Positions 1-8,275 of a DNA stretch of 64,000 nt are shown piece after piece. Each line of letters starts with the position of its first letter. The first letter of the stretch is position 1. The position numbers were made by a program, and so were the translations under genes. Location of the stretch: NCBI GenBank assembly GCA_030747075.1, contig JASLLL010000003.1, positions 62,001-126,000 of the forward strand, in the 5' to 3' direction. Below the pieces are notes generated by a model. It searched no databases and had not been told where the DNA came from. It was given only the letters and a program-made list of their open reading frames with translations. The DNA is from Gemmatimonadota bacterium (GTDB lineage Bacteria; ARS69).

Positions 1-586
1 GGCGGTCCAGGTCCGCCGGGGTGTCGACATCGTACCAGGGGCCGTGGTCGATCAGCCCGATGCTCGACTCCTTCGCACGGCGCCGTGTCTCACGCGCGAC
101 CTCAGGCGTACTCCATGGGATGTCACGAAGCAGGTTCGGGATGAACTCGGGCAGCGCGAGGAGCGCATAGCCGCCGTCGTCGGTCGTAATCCAGGCGGCG
201 TTCCCGGCAGCGGCATCTTGAAGACACGCAAGAACAGCGCGGCGGGGGAGCGTCGGATGATCCGCTCCCATGACGGCGACGGGGCCGGGTTCGGTCTCGA
301 AAGAATCCTGAAACGCGTGGGCGAGCCTCTGGCCGAGATCGCCGGAACCCTGGTCCTTGACGGGAATGGTTGAGCGGGCCGGAACCGCCTGAGCATTACG
401 CGGCCAATGGCTGCCGGGGATTCGGAGATGCACAGCCACCCCGGGGAGGGAAGACAGTCGGACGATCAGATCGTCCAGAAACGCCGCAGACAGTTCGGCA
501 GCCTGCTCGGGGCTCAAGGGAGGGACGAGCCGGGTCTTCACCTTCCCGGCGACAGGGGGTTTTGCCACAATGGCTAGCGTTGACAT
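1..586 (-). CDS. DUF2064 (TIGR04282-type) transferase, 3' end cut by window edge
   Basis: The protein starts MSTLAIVAKPPVAGKVKTRL and reads through 195 codons to the edge of the window, so only the last residues are missing. Family marks are visible in order: the N-terminal AKPPVAGKVKTRL loop, QGSGDLGQRL, the metal/nucleotide motif GADHPTL, DDGGYALLAL, the WSTPEVARETRRR segment and the terminal WYDVDTPADLDR. This is the rSAM/selenodomain-associated transferase 1 family, a GT-A/MobA-like fold thought to move a sugar or nucleotidyl group; the substrate is unknown. An AGGTG ribosome site lies just before the ATG. It is transcribed away from the PEP-CTERM gene, with about 118 nt shared between the two starts. 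The family is sure; the biochemical role is not. Confidence 0.85.
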   Translation of the reverse strand, partial: MSTLAIVAKPPVAGKVKTRLVPPLSPEQAAELSAAFLDDLIVRLSSLPGVAVHLRIPGSHWPRNAQAVPARSTIPVKDQGSGDLGQRLAHAFQDSFETEPGPVAVMGADHPTLPRRAVLACLQDAAAGNAAWITTDDGGYALLALPEFIPNLLRDIPWSTPEVARETRRRAKESSIGLIDHGPWYDVDTPADLDR

Positions 587-601
587 AGTTCACCTGACAG
601 C

Positions 602-631
602 TTGACGCAGAAGATAGGAAAAGGTTATAGT
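602..631 (+). promoter_or_regulatory. Candidate sigma-70 promoter for the PEP-CTERM gene
   Basis: TTGACG (602-607) and TATAGT (626-631) are separated by 18 nt in an AT-richer pocket. Transcription would start near 638 and leave a leader of about 67 nt before the ATG at 705. A second TTGACA at 644-649 has no convincing -10 partner. Pattern match only. Confidence 0.5.
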
Positions 632-704
632 AAACATCGCTCGTTGACAAAGATCGAGAATCCCCCAAGACCCGGTACTGCATCACTGGAGGCTTGCTAA
701 CACT

Positions 705-1061
705 ATGAGCATCACGCTTGCGCGACTCCTTTTGTTGATGGTTCTTGCGGGGGCGATTTCCGTGGGGGCTGTGAGTTCTGTCCATGCGGAGGCTACTTCG
801 GGCGTCATGGCTGTGGGGGCCGGTTCAGAAGCTCCCGCCCCGCCTGCTGAAGTCCCCGGATTCCCCGCAGTGCTGTCCAAGTCCGACAACCAGGCTGATG
901 CCGGGGACAACATCGAAAGTCCCACCGGCTGGCTGGAGTTCGAAGACGACATGAATCATCCGAATGGGAACATGGTGGCCGTTCCGGAACCGGCGACGAT
1001 CGCTCTTTTAGGACTGGGGCTTGCCGGCCTTGGCGCAGCCCGAAGGCGTGCTCGGCGGTAG
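705..1061 (+). CDS. Small PEP-CTERM sorting-signal protein (exosortase substrate)
   Basis: This 118-residue secreted protein has a signal peptide (1-28, cleavage after VHA). Its mature part of about 65 residues is acidic and Pro/Ala-rich, without a known domain. The end is a textbook PEP-CTERM tail: VPEPAT at 93-98, a Gly/Leu-rich membrane segment (about 99-110), then AARRRARR. Exosortase is expected to process such tails after export and release or attach the protein at the surface, often as a glycoprotein linked to exopolysaccharide. The processing enzyme is encoded at 29089-29946. A GGAGG lies 12 nt before the ATG, which is rather far. It is the only PEP-CTERM protein I found here, and unusually small for the class. 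Confidence 0.85.
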   Translation: MSITLARLLLLMVLAGAISVGAVSSVHAEATSGVMAVGAGSEAPAPPAEVPGFPAVLSKSDNQADAGDNIESPTGWLEFEDDMNHPNGNMVAVPEPATIALLGLGLAGLGAARRRARR

Positions 1062-1082
1062 CTTCTGCCACAACTGGCAAGA

Positions 1083-1120
1083 AAGGGTCGGGGGCGTATT
1101 CGTGCCCGGCCCTTCTTTGT
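1083..1120. terminator. Bidirectional rho-independent terminator
   Basis: AAGGGTCGGG (1083-1092) pairs with CCCGGCCCTT (1105-1114) through one T-G wobble, with a 12-nt loop. The plus strand continues TCTTTGT; the minus strand also has a T-rich run after the stem. It sits between convergent genes ending at 1061 and 1142. Confidence 0.7.
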
Positions 1121-1141
1121 GCGCTCCCGACTGCCGTCGGG

Positions 1142-2899
1142 TCAGTCCTGGAACTGAAGCTGCGCGAGACGGGCGTAGAGACCTCCCGCCCGGGTGAGTT
1201 CCTCGTGAGTTCCTTCCTCTACGATCTGGCCCTTTCGGAAAACGAGAATCCGGTCGCAATGCTGAACCGTCTTGAGGCGGTGAGCCACGATCAGACATGT
1301 TCGCCCACGAAGCAAGCGGTCGAGACCGTCGCGGATCAGTGTCTCCGTTGCAGGATCCACCGAAGAGGTGGCCTCGTCGAGAATGAGCAGGTCGGGTTGT
1401 GCGTAGAGCGCTCGCGCGAATGACAGCAACTGTCGCTGCCCGGCGGACAGTCGATGCCCACGCTCCCCGAGAGGCTCGTTGAGTCGCTGCGGCAGGGCAT
1501 CGACTACAGACAGCGCGCGGGAAGTCTCAAGGGCCGTGCGAATGTCGTCATCACAGCCGGGGGAGGAGTCTCCCAGGCGGACATTCCATCCGACATCGGT
1601 CGAGAAGAGAAAGACATCCTGCGGGACGGTACCGGTGTGTCGCCGCAGACTCCGGGGATCGAAGTCCTTGAGATCCTGGTGGTCGATCAGGACTCGGCCG
1701 GAGTCCGGATTGAGAAGCCCGAGAACCAGCGAAATGACCGTGGACTTGCCGGATCCGGTGGGGCCGACCAGTGCCACTCTCTGGCCGGGGTCGACTTGAA
1801 AGGAGACATCCCGGAGGACGGGTTCTTCGTGTCGGTAGCGAAACGAGACACGATCAAACTCAATGCTCCCGGAGAAGGATGGAAGCGACGGTCGCTCCCG
1901 GTAATCCTCAAGAGCCGGGGTGTCCAGAACACGAAGAATGCGGTCTCCCGCTGCTCCGGCGGCCTGAAGGACATTGAACTTCTCGCTGAGGTCGCGAAGG
2001 GGCCCGAAGAAGCGCTGCACATACTGGAGAAACGCGACCAGTTCCCCAAAGGTCAGCGCGTCGTGCAGGATGCGATGACCTCCGGACATGAGTACGAGCG
2101 CAAGCGCGACGGCGAGCAGGAACTGGATGATCGGGAAGAACAGCGCGAACACCTGAAGCGTGTCGAGCCAAGCGGTCCGGCACCCGGCGTTCTGCACATC
2201 GAAGAGGCGGTCATTCTCGTGTTCGCGGGAGAACAGCTTCACCACCTCGCTCCCGGACAACGACTCGTGCATGACCGAGTGAATCCCGGCGATGCGCTCC
2301 CGGGTTGCGCGGAATCCGGCCCGGGCACGGCGTCGGAAGACAGTGCTGACAAAGATGACAGGTGGGAGCGCCAGGAAAGTGATGAACGCAAGGCCGGGAT
2401 CCATCACGAAGAGAATGATCGTGATGCCGGTGAGCGTGACGGCATCCGCGACAATCGACACAAGACCGGAGGAGAGGAGCTCGTTGAGTGCCTCCACATC
2501 ATTGGTCAGGCGCGTGACCAGTCCTCCCACGGGATGGCGGTCGAAGTAGCGGATGTCCATTCGTTGCAGGTGCGCGAAGAGACGCGAGCGCAGGTCGCGC
2601 ATGAGGCGCTGCCCGGTTTCCTGCATGAGCAGATTCTGAGCGTAACGCGCCGCAAAGGAGAGCAGGAGAACGCAGACAAAAAGCCCCACGATCTTCCCGA
2701 GGAGAGCCGTATCGTGAGCGGGGAGTGCCTTGTCGATGGCGAGTTTGGTGAGGTACGGCCCCGTCAGATCGAGCGCGCCGCTGGCAAACAGGAGGAGAAA
2801 GCTCCCCGCAAGTCCCGCCCGGCGAGGGGCAAGGAGGGGGAACAGTCGCTTGAGGAGCGCGGTGTCGCGAGATGCGCGGAAGGATCGGAGGACGCTCAT
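1142..2899 (-). CDS. ABC exporter half-transporter, subunit with catalytic glutamate (MsbA/YheH-like)
   Basis: This 585-residue type I ABC exporter half has an N-terminal six-helix membrane domain (about 20-320) and a C-terminal ATPase. Walker A is GPTGSGKST (379-387), the signature is LSAGQRQ, and Walker B ends LLILDEATSSVD with Asp508 and the catalytic Glu509 intact. The signature carries Ala where LSGGQ has Gly, as is common in one partner of asymmetric heterodimers. Its ATG overlaps the stop of the upstream ABC gene (ATGA), so the two are translated together. The substrate cannot be read from sequence; lipids, drugs or peptides are all possible. Confidence 0.9.
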   Translation of the reverse strand: MSVLRSFRASRDTALLKRLFPLLAPRRAGLAGSFLLLFASGALDLTGPYLTKLAIDKALPAHDTALLGKIVGLFVCVLLLSFAARYAQNLLMQETGQRLMRDLRSRLFAHLQRMDIRYFDRHPVGGLVTRLTNDVEALNELLSSGLVSIVADAVTLTGITIILFVMDPGLAFITFLALPPVIFVSTVFRRRARAGFRATRERIAGIHSVMHESLSGSEVVKLFSREHENDRLFDVQNAGCRTAWLDTLQVFALFFPIIQFLLAVALALVLMSGGHRILHDALTFGELVAFLQYVQRFFGPLRDLSEKFNVLQAAGAAGDRILRVLDTPALEDYRERPSLPSFSGSIEFDRVSFRYRHEEPVLRDVSFQVDPGQRVALVGPTGSGKSTVISLVLGLLNPDSGRVLIDHQDLKDFDPRSLRRHTGTVPQDVFLFSTDVGWNVRLGDSSPGCDDDIRTALETSRALSVVDALPQRLNEPLGERGHRLSAGQRQLLSFARALYAQPDLLILDEATSSVDPATETLIRDGLDRLLRGRTCLIVAHRLKTVQHCDRILVFRKGQIVEEGTHEELTRAGGLYARLAQLQFQD

Positions 2900-4623
2900 G
2901 AGGCATCCCCGGCATCTTCGCGGAGGCCCTCAGCCAGATTCTGTCGCTCCAGGTAGTGTGCGAAGTGCCCGCCCGCATCCGCCAGTATCCCAGGTGAGCC
3001 CTCCTCGACGATTCGGCCTTCTTTCAGAAAGACAATATGGTCCACCCGGCGGAGCGTGGAGGGTCGGTGCGAGGTCAAGAGGACGGTGCAGTCGCGAAGG
3101 CGGGAGTCAATCCTCTGGAGAATCAGCTCTTCGGTGGCTCCGTCCATATTCGAAAAGGGGTCGTCAAGCACGAGAAGCCGAGGGCAGCGCAGAAGCGCCC
3201 GGGCGAGTGTGGCTCGCTGGCGCTGGCCACCGGAGAGGGCCACCCCTCGTTCTCCGATCCGGGTGTCGAGCCCCCGGGAGAACCCCGAAATATCTTCGGC
3301 CAGCGAGACCTCGTGAAGGATGTCGTGCACGCTTTCGGGTGTGGCCTGCGGGTGTCCGACAAGGAGGTTCGCCAGGATGGTGTCGCTGAAGAGAAACGGA
3401 TCCTGCGGGACGAACGCCATTTCCCTGCGAAGCGAGGTCAGCGACCACTCCGGGAGGGGGGTCCCGTCGAGGAGGATTCTGCCGGAATCGGGAACACGCA
3501 GTCGCGCAAGAAGGGCGAGCAGCGTGGTCTTCCCGCATCCGGTCGGTCCGACGAGGGCCACCGTGGTGCCGGCGGGAATGTCAAAAGTGACTCCACGGAG
3601 AACCGGGCGCTCACCAAAGGAGAAGGTCACATTTTCGAAGCCAAGCGTGCCGGCGCCATCAGGGTGAGCTCCGCGCTCGAGGAGAGGTTCCTGTTCCTCC
3701 AGGAGGATGGCTTCGATTCTGTTCCATGCGGCCGCGCCTCGAAGGAAGAGATTGATCGTCCAGCCCAGCGCTGCCATCGGCCACATCAAGAGGAAGAGAT
3801 AGCCTGTGAAGGCGACAAAGTCTCCGAGGGAAAGGTGCCCCGACATGACGAGCAAACCGCCCCGCCAGAGGACAAGGGCCAGGGCCAGTCCGGTGAACAG
3901 CATCATGGCGGGCATGAAGACCCGCTGCACTCTTGCGAGGGAGAGATTCCGTCGGAGGTATTCGTTCGAAGCTTCCTCGAACAGTGCGATCTGGCCCTCC
4001 TCGCGAGCGTGGGCGCGGATGATGCGGATTCCGGAGAGGCTCTCGCGAACGCGTGTAGTCAGGTGGGCGAATCCTTCCTGGACGAGGGCGACCCGCGTAT
4101 GAACCGCACGAGTCACGAGAACGACCGCGATCGTCATCACCGGCAACGGAGCGATCGCCACCAGCGCGAGCTCCGGGGAGAGGCGCAGCATCAGCGTGAT
4201 ACAGAAGATCAGCGCGAGGGCGGTGCCCGAGGTGTACATGAGCCCCGGTCCGATGAACATCCGTACGGCGTTGAGATCGTTCGTGATGCGCGCCATCAGA
4301 TCTCCCACATCGAAGCGGGAGAGCGCCGGAACGGGCATGCGTTGCAGGTGTTCATGGAGACTGCGGCGTACATCGTATTCCACGAACCGTGAGGCGCGGA
4401 TGAGCAGGAGACGGGAGGCGTACCGGAAGACGCCGTCACAGCCTGCGGCGAGCACCAGCAGGATCGCGAAACGCCACAGCGGCGGGCCGTGAGGGCCGTC
4501 TTCGATGGCTTCGATCCCCAGTTTGAGGATCCAGGGGCCCAGCGCCGCGAATGCGTGGGTAAAGAGCAGTGCCAGGAGCCCCTTGGCGACATCGGCACGA
4601 TACGGGCGGAGCAGGCGAAGCAT
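2896..4623 (-). CDS. ABC exporter half-transporter, subunit with degenerate catalytic site (YheI-like)
   Basis: This 575-residue half-transporter has six N-terminal membrane helices, Walker A GPTGCGKTT (about 359), signature LSGGQRQ and Walker B LLVLDDPFSNMD. The residue after the Walker B Asp487 is Asp488 instead of the catalytic Glu. In heterodimeric exporters such as TM287/288 and BmrCD, this change marks the subunit that forms the non-hydrolysing site. It pairs naturally with the gene at 1142-2899, whose signature is the deviant one. No clear ribosome site precedes the ATG, so the start is less certain. The exporter faces away from the exopolysaccharide operon, so a role in that pathway is only possible. 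Confidence 0.9.
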   Translation of the reverse strand: MLRLLRPYRADVAKGLLALLFTHAFAALGPWILKLGIEAIEDGPHGPPLWRFAILLVLAAGCDGVFRYASRLLLIRASRFVEYDVRRSLHEHLQRMPVPALSRFDVGDLMARITNDLNAVRMFIGPGLMYTSGTALALIFCITLMLRLSPELALVAIAPLPVMTIAVVLVTRAVHTRVALVQEGFAHLTTRVRESLSGIRIIRAHAREEGQIALFEEASNEYLRRNLSLARVQRVFMPAMMLFTGLALALVLWRGGLLVMSGHLSLGDFVAFTGYLFLLMWPMAALGWTINLFLRGAAAWNRIEAILLEEQEPLLERGAHPDGAGTLGFENVTFSFGERPVLRGVTFDIPAGTTVALVGPTGCGKTTLLALLARLRVPDSGRILLDGTPLPEWSLTSLRREMAFVPQDPFLFSDTILANLLVGHPQATPESVHDILHEVSLAEDISGFSRGLDTRIGERGVALSGGQRQRATLARALLRCPRLLVLDDPFSNMDGATEELILQRIDSRLRDCTVLLTSHRPSTLRRVDHIVFLKEGRIVEEGSPGILADAGGHFAHYLERQNLAEGLREDAGDAS

Positions 4624-4671
4624 GGAGCGCAGCGAGCGGATGGGAAATCTCCCCCGTTGACAGGTTGGGAG

Positions 4672-4700
4672 AACCTAGCGCGGGGCGCGTGAAGGGGCAA
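4672..4700 (-). promoter_or_regulatory. Candidate sigma-70 promoter for the ABC exporter operon
   Basis: Read on the minus strand: TTGCCC (4700-4695), a 17-nt spacer and TAGGTT (4677-4672), about 49 nt before the ATG at 4623. Pattern match only. Confidence 0.4.
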
Positions 4701-4775
4701 CCGGCGGTTCAAGCGCCGGGGAAAAGAGGCCGATATCCGGTTCGGGTGCCTGTCTTCAGCAGATATTCGCTGTGG

Positions 4776-4804
4776 TTGTCGGGTATTGCGGTTGGGGGTA
4801 GAAT
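4776..4804 (+). promoter_or_regulatory. Candidate sigma-70 promoter of the exopolysaccharide operon
   Basis: TTGTCG (4776-4781), 17-nt spacer, TAGAAT (4799-4804). Transcription would begin near 4811, about 68 nt before the ATG at 4879. It is the only convincing promoter before the long coupled gene chain. Confidence 0.55.
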
Positions 4805-4878
4805 CTTCGCCGGAAGTGGTGCGGGATACTCAGCTCTGGCAGCCGGAGATGGGCAGCATGCTCGCGGGGGGAGTTCAC

Positions 4879-5865
4879 ATGAAGTTCCAGCTTCGAAGTG
4901 TCTGGCGAAAAGCCGGATACGCGGCCTTGGTCGTGTTGTGGGCGGTCTGTGCTCCGGCGGAGGAGTACCTGATTGACTCGGAAGATGTGCTGTCCATCCG
5001 CGTGTGGCACCGGGAGGACCTGGGCGGGGTCTTCACGGTAGATTCCGAAGGGAGCATTACCCTCCCCCTCGTCGGGCGGATTCGCGCAGGCGGGTTGTCG
5101 CCCGGCGCGTTGGCGGCCGACCTGACGCGCCGGTTCTCTCTGGTGGATCGCAATGTGAGTCAGATCTCGGTGGAAGTCAGTGAGTACAATTCCCGGCGGG
5201 TCTTCGTGTTGGGAGAGGTGGAAAGTCCGGGTCCCTACTCCGGCCCGAGCGTGCCCGGCGTGTGGGAAGCGATTCGCGAGGCGGGCGGCCCGGGGCCGGA
5301 CGCCGCTCTTTCGCGTGTCCGCTTCATCCCGCCACCCGGGGAAGGTGTCCCTCGCACGCTGAATCTGGAAGAGGTGCTGGACTCGGGGGACTTCGCCTCG
5401 CTCCCCACGCTTGCGCCCGGAGCGACGCTGCTGATCCCGCGAATGACTGAAGCGGTCGGACCGGAAGGAGACATCATCCATGTCTTCGGGCGTGTGGCCA
5501 GTCCGGGGACTTTCAGCATAGAGAAGGCCGGAAGCGTTCTGGAGGCGGTTCTTGCCGCTGGCGGGCCTCTCCCGGACGGCGATGTGGGGCGGGTGAAAGT
5601 GGTTCGGCCGGGGGCCTTCCGTGCGCGGGTTTTCACGCTGGACCTGTCGGACTACCTGTACCGGGGCGTGTTGTTTCCGGACCTGGACCTTCATCCGGGA
5701 GACACGGTCACCATCCCGCGCAAGCGAAGTTCCGCCTTGTGGGCGGGTGTCAGGGATGTAGCCGGGGTGGCCGGTGGAATGCTCAGTTCGCTCTTCTTCT
5801 TCACGAACCTGCGGGGAGACGGAGAATCCACTCAGACCCCCGACCAGTCCGCCCGGGCGGAGTGA
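4879..5865 (+). CDS. Polysaccharide export protein (Wza-like, Poly_export + SLBB)
   Basis: This 328-residue protein forms the outer-membrane/periplasmic exit of exopolysaccharide export. It has a signal peptide (about 1-27, ending AVCAPA). The polysaccharide export domain follows (YLIDSEDVLSIRVWHRE, then GSITLPLVGRIRAGG), and then two SLBB-type repeats (RRVFVLGEVESPGPY and IIHVFGRVASPGTF). The Cys in LWAVCAPA has Val before it and is a poor lipobox, so I read cleavage by signal peptidase I. I chose the ATG at 4879, which has GGGGGAG just upstream, over an ATG at 4786 in the same frame. It opens the operon and is followed at 16 nt by its Wzz-like partner, the usual order in exosortase-linked loci. 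Confidence 0.9.
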   Translation: MKFQLRSVWRKAGYAALVVLWAVCAPAEEYLIDSEDVLSIRVWHREDLGGVFTVDSEGSITLPLVGRIRAGGLSPGALAADLTRRFSLVDRNVSQISVEVSEYNSRRVFVLGEVESPGPYSGPSVPGVWEAIREAGGPGPDAALSRVRFIPPPGEGVPRTLNLEEVLDSGDFASLPTLAPGATLLIPRMTEAVGPEGDIIHVFGRVASPGTFSIEKAGSVLEAVLAAGGPLPDGDVGRVKVVRPGAFRARVFTLDLSDYLYRGVLFPDLDLHPGDTVTIPRKRSSALWAGVRDVAGVAGGMLSSLFFFTNLRGDGESTQTPDQSARAE

Positions 5866-5881
5866 AGTCCGGGAGGACGCC

Positions 5882-7492
5882 TTGATTTTTGAGAATCGAA
5901 GCAGCCTGGATCTTCGGGAGTTCCGCCGCGTCTTCTGGCGACGGAAGCTCGTGGTCTTCGTGCCCATGGTTGTCACCGTGGTCGTGGGGCTTGTCGGCGT
6001 CTTCTTCATGAAGCCGCAGTACTCGTCCATGGCGACGCTGGCGGCCAACTCTCCTGCGCCGCTGACGCGCACGGTCGCCACAGCGGCTGGGGAGCGGGGG
6101 CGCAATGACCGGGAGGGAATCCGCATCATCCGCAAGCGGATCCTTTCGTCGAGTTTCCTGGAGTCGGTCACGATGCGCATCGGGCTTCATGAAAACCCCC
6201 GCATCCGTGCGCGGGCCCAGCGGCAGGCCAGCGAGCACCCCGGACACGATCCAGAGGATCTGCTCATGCGCGAGTGTGTCGGGACGCTGACTCGGATGCT
6301 CGACATACGAAACGAGGGCGGTGACATCTACTATGTTCGCGCGGTGTCCAGTTCGCCCGATCTCTGCTTTCGCGTGGCACATACCGTCGCGGATCTCTAC
6401 ATCCAGTCCAATCGCGAATCGAAGCTGCGGCAGTCGGAGCAGGCCCACACATTCGCGCTCGAACAGATGACCATCTATGAGGCCAAGTTGGAGGAGAAGC
6501 GCCTTGAGCTGAGAGGCAACGAACAGCGGCGAGCCCTGAAGCCCCTGTCGTCGTCTCCGATCACTGCCGAGAATGTGAACCGCGTGAACGCGCTTCGCGT
6601 GGAGGCCGACACGAATGTGGAGTTCCTGAAGGCGCGTCTGGCAGACATGGAGTCCCAACTTGTGGGACGCGGACTCCAGGGCCTGGGAAGCACGATGGGT
6701 GAGGATGCTTCTCAGGCCCGGGCTCTGGCCACAACGATGCTGGAACTGGAAGGCCATCAGGCGCTGGTTCTCGTGGAATACACGGAAGAGGATCCGGCCG
6801 TCCTGTCCGGGAGAAACCAGATCGCGGTCAAGAGTCAGCAGGCGCTTGCGGAACTCGAGCGACTCTGTCTGGAGCGGCACCCCGCGCTTCTCGAGGAATC
6901 GCGTCGGTTGATTGTGGATGCGGAGTTCACTCGCTTTGGAGTGGCGGCGGCCGAGGAGCGCAGCCGGAAGTTCGGCGAGTTTCTGAAGTGGTACGCATCG
7001 GATCTGGCCAGCATCCCCGCCGAGGAATTGCGAGTCAATCGCCTGACCGAAGAGGTGGCCAGCGCGAATCGTCTCTATCAAACATGGCTTGAACAGGCGA
7101 CCACCATGCAGATCGCGAAAGCGGTCCAATCCGCGAAGGTGGGAAACCAGCTGGTCCTGATCGAACCGGCACAGATTCCACTGGCGCCTTTCGCTCCGGA
7201 GAAGAAGAAGATCATGGTTCTTGCGGCGATCATGGGCGTGATTCTCGGCCTGGCCGGGGCGGTGGCGATGGAGTATCTGGACATGACGCTCAAGTCCGTC
7301 GCTGAGATTGAGCTGGTGCTCTCCATGCCGGTGATCGGGGCGGTTCCGAGGATGCAATCCGCCATAAGAAGGGATCTCATGCTGAAGCGGCGGCGGCGGC
7401 TCCGGGTGATACTGCCTGTCGTCATCATCGGTGCCGTGGTGGTTCTCACTGTCGCCTACCTCTATCTGGTCCGTCTTCGGGCCGTCGGGTAA
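5882..7492 (+). CDS. Wzz/GumC-like polysaccharide chain-length determinant
   Basis: This inner-membrane co-polymerase of 536 residues has a membrane helix at about 22-40, a long periplasmic part rich in heptad-like Glu/Arg/Leu stretches (coiled coil), and a second helix near 440-463. The second helix is preceded by IPLAPFAPEKKK, the proline-rich segment typical of Wzz/GumC proteins. A third hydrophobic segment lies at the extreme C-terminus (about 508-533), which is uncommon. There is no fused kinase; the ATPase is the next gene, 3 nt downstream. The start is TTG at 5882, preceded by GGGAGG; no in-frame ATG fits. Confidence 0.85.
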   Translation: MIFENRSSLDLREFRRVFWRRKLVVFVPMVVTVVVGLVGVFFMKPQYSSMATLAANSPAPLTRTVATAAGERGRNDREGIRIIRKRILSSSFLESVTMRIGLHENPRIRARAQRQASEHPGHDPEDLLMRECVGTLTRMLDIRNEGGDIYYVRAVSSSPDLCFRVAHTVADLYIQSNRESKLRQSEQAHTFALEQMTIYEAKLEEKRLELRGNEQRRALKPLSSSPITAENVNRVNALRVEADTNVEFLKARLADMESQLVGRGLQGLGSTMGEDASQARALATTMLELEGHQALVLVEYTEEDPAVLSGRNQIAVKSQQALAELERLCLERHPALLEESRRLIVDAEFTRFGVAAAEERSRKFGEFLKWYASDLASIPAEELRVNRLTEEVASANRLYQTWLEQATTMQIAKAVQSAKVGNQLVLIEPAQIPLAPFAPEKKKIMVLAAIMGVILGLAGAVAMEYLDMTLKSVAEIELVLSMPVIGAVPRMQSAIRRDLMLKRRRRLRVILPVVIIGAVVVLTVAYLYLVRLRAVG

Positions 7493-7495
7493 GTC

Positions 7496-8275
7496 ATGCC
7501 GAGAGAAGATGTCCGACCGGATAGCATCTACGACACATTCGATCCGGAAGCGCCGGAGACGACCGAGTTTCGACGCATATTCACCCGGATCGCGCGCCAC
7601 GGCGAAGACGAGAAGCTCCGGTCCATTCTCTTTACCAGCGCGGAGAGAGGAGAGGGGAAGACGACCTGCGCCTCGCTGTTCGCGCTGGTGTCGTGCCTTC
7701 ACCAGGGGTTGCGTACTGTGCTCGTCGACGGGGACCTGCACAGGCCGCAGATCAGCGGCCTGTTCGAGACCCCGTCTTCGCCGGGAGTTCGGGAGATCCT
7801 GCTGCAGCGCAGTCCGATCGAGGCCTGCCTTCACGACACGCGCCACGATTCGCTGAAGGTGATCCCGGCCGGGGGCGGAGAGGTGCCCCCCTCGGAGGTT
7901 CTCGTTCCAGATCGTCTGGCCGCGATGTTCGGAAAGCTCCGGCTGCTGTTCGATCTGGTGGTTGTGGATGCTCCTCCGCTTCTCCCGGTGAGCGATCCTT
8001 CCGTGATTGCCCGAGAGGTAGATGGCGTGGCGCTGCTTGTACGCGCAGGCCGAACCCAGCGGGATGTCGCCGTTCGCGCACAGGGGATTCTACAGGCAGC
8101 GGGGGGGAACGGAATCGGTGTGATTGTAAACAATGTGGACGATGTCCTGCCGTACTACTACGGCCACGCCTACTACGGCTATTCGCGAACTGCGGGGGAA
8201 CGGCGTTCGGAGAAGCGGCGTCGAGGGCGCTCCCGCAAAGTGAAGGAAGAGCCCATGAAGGACCCGACGGCATGA
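7496..8275 (+). CDS. CapB/CpsD-like bacterial tyrosine kinase (exopolysaccharide regulation)
   Basis: This 259-residue cytoplasmic P-loop ATPase carries Walker A SAERGEGKTT (48-57), Walker A' VLVDGDLHRP (75-84) and Walker B LVVVDAPP (154-161), the set that defines BY-kinases. A Tyr cluster YYYGHAYYGY (220-229) is the likely autophosphorylation site. It is followed by a 30-residue Arg/Lys-rich tail, whereas most relatives end at the cluster. It is thought to act with the Wzz-like protein just upstream, cycling phosphorylation to control polymer length and export. It is the separate-subunit form typical of TIGR03018-like exosortase loci. Its stop overlaps the next ATG. Confidence 0.88.
   Translation: MPREDVRPDSIYDTFDPEAPETTEFRRIFTRIARHGEDEKLRSILFTSAERGEGKTTCASLFALVSCLHQGLRTVLVDGDLHRPQISGLFETPSSPGVREILLQRSPIEACLHDTRHDSLKVIPAGGGEVPPSEVLVPDRLAAMFGKLRLLFDLVVVDAPPLLPVSDPSVIAREVDGVALLVRAGRTQRDVAVRAQGILQAAGGNGIGVIVNNVDDVLPYYYGHAYYGYSRTAGERRSEKRRRGRSRKVKEEPMKDPTA

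Noticed and set aside
1454-2956. A 500-codon plus-strand frame opposite the ABC exporter gene
   Set aside because: It is the antisense shadow of a clear ABC protein; composition is Arg/Glu/Gly-rich with no domain. The same applies to long antisense frames at 3037-4392, 5801-7846, 23819-25312, 31442-33070 and 40012-42306.
4657-4662. TTGACA between the ABC and exopolysaccharide operons
   Set aside because: No -10 box at 16-18 nt; the TTGTCG/TAGAAT pair at 4776-4804 is better.
4939-4965. Lipobox in the polysaccharide export protein
   Set aside because: The residue before the Cys is Val, which lipoprotein signal peptidase does not accept well.
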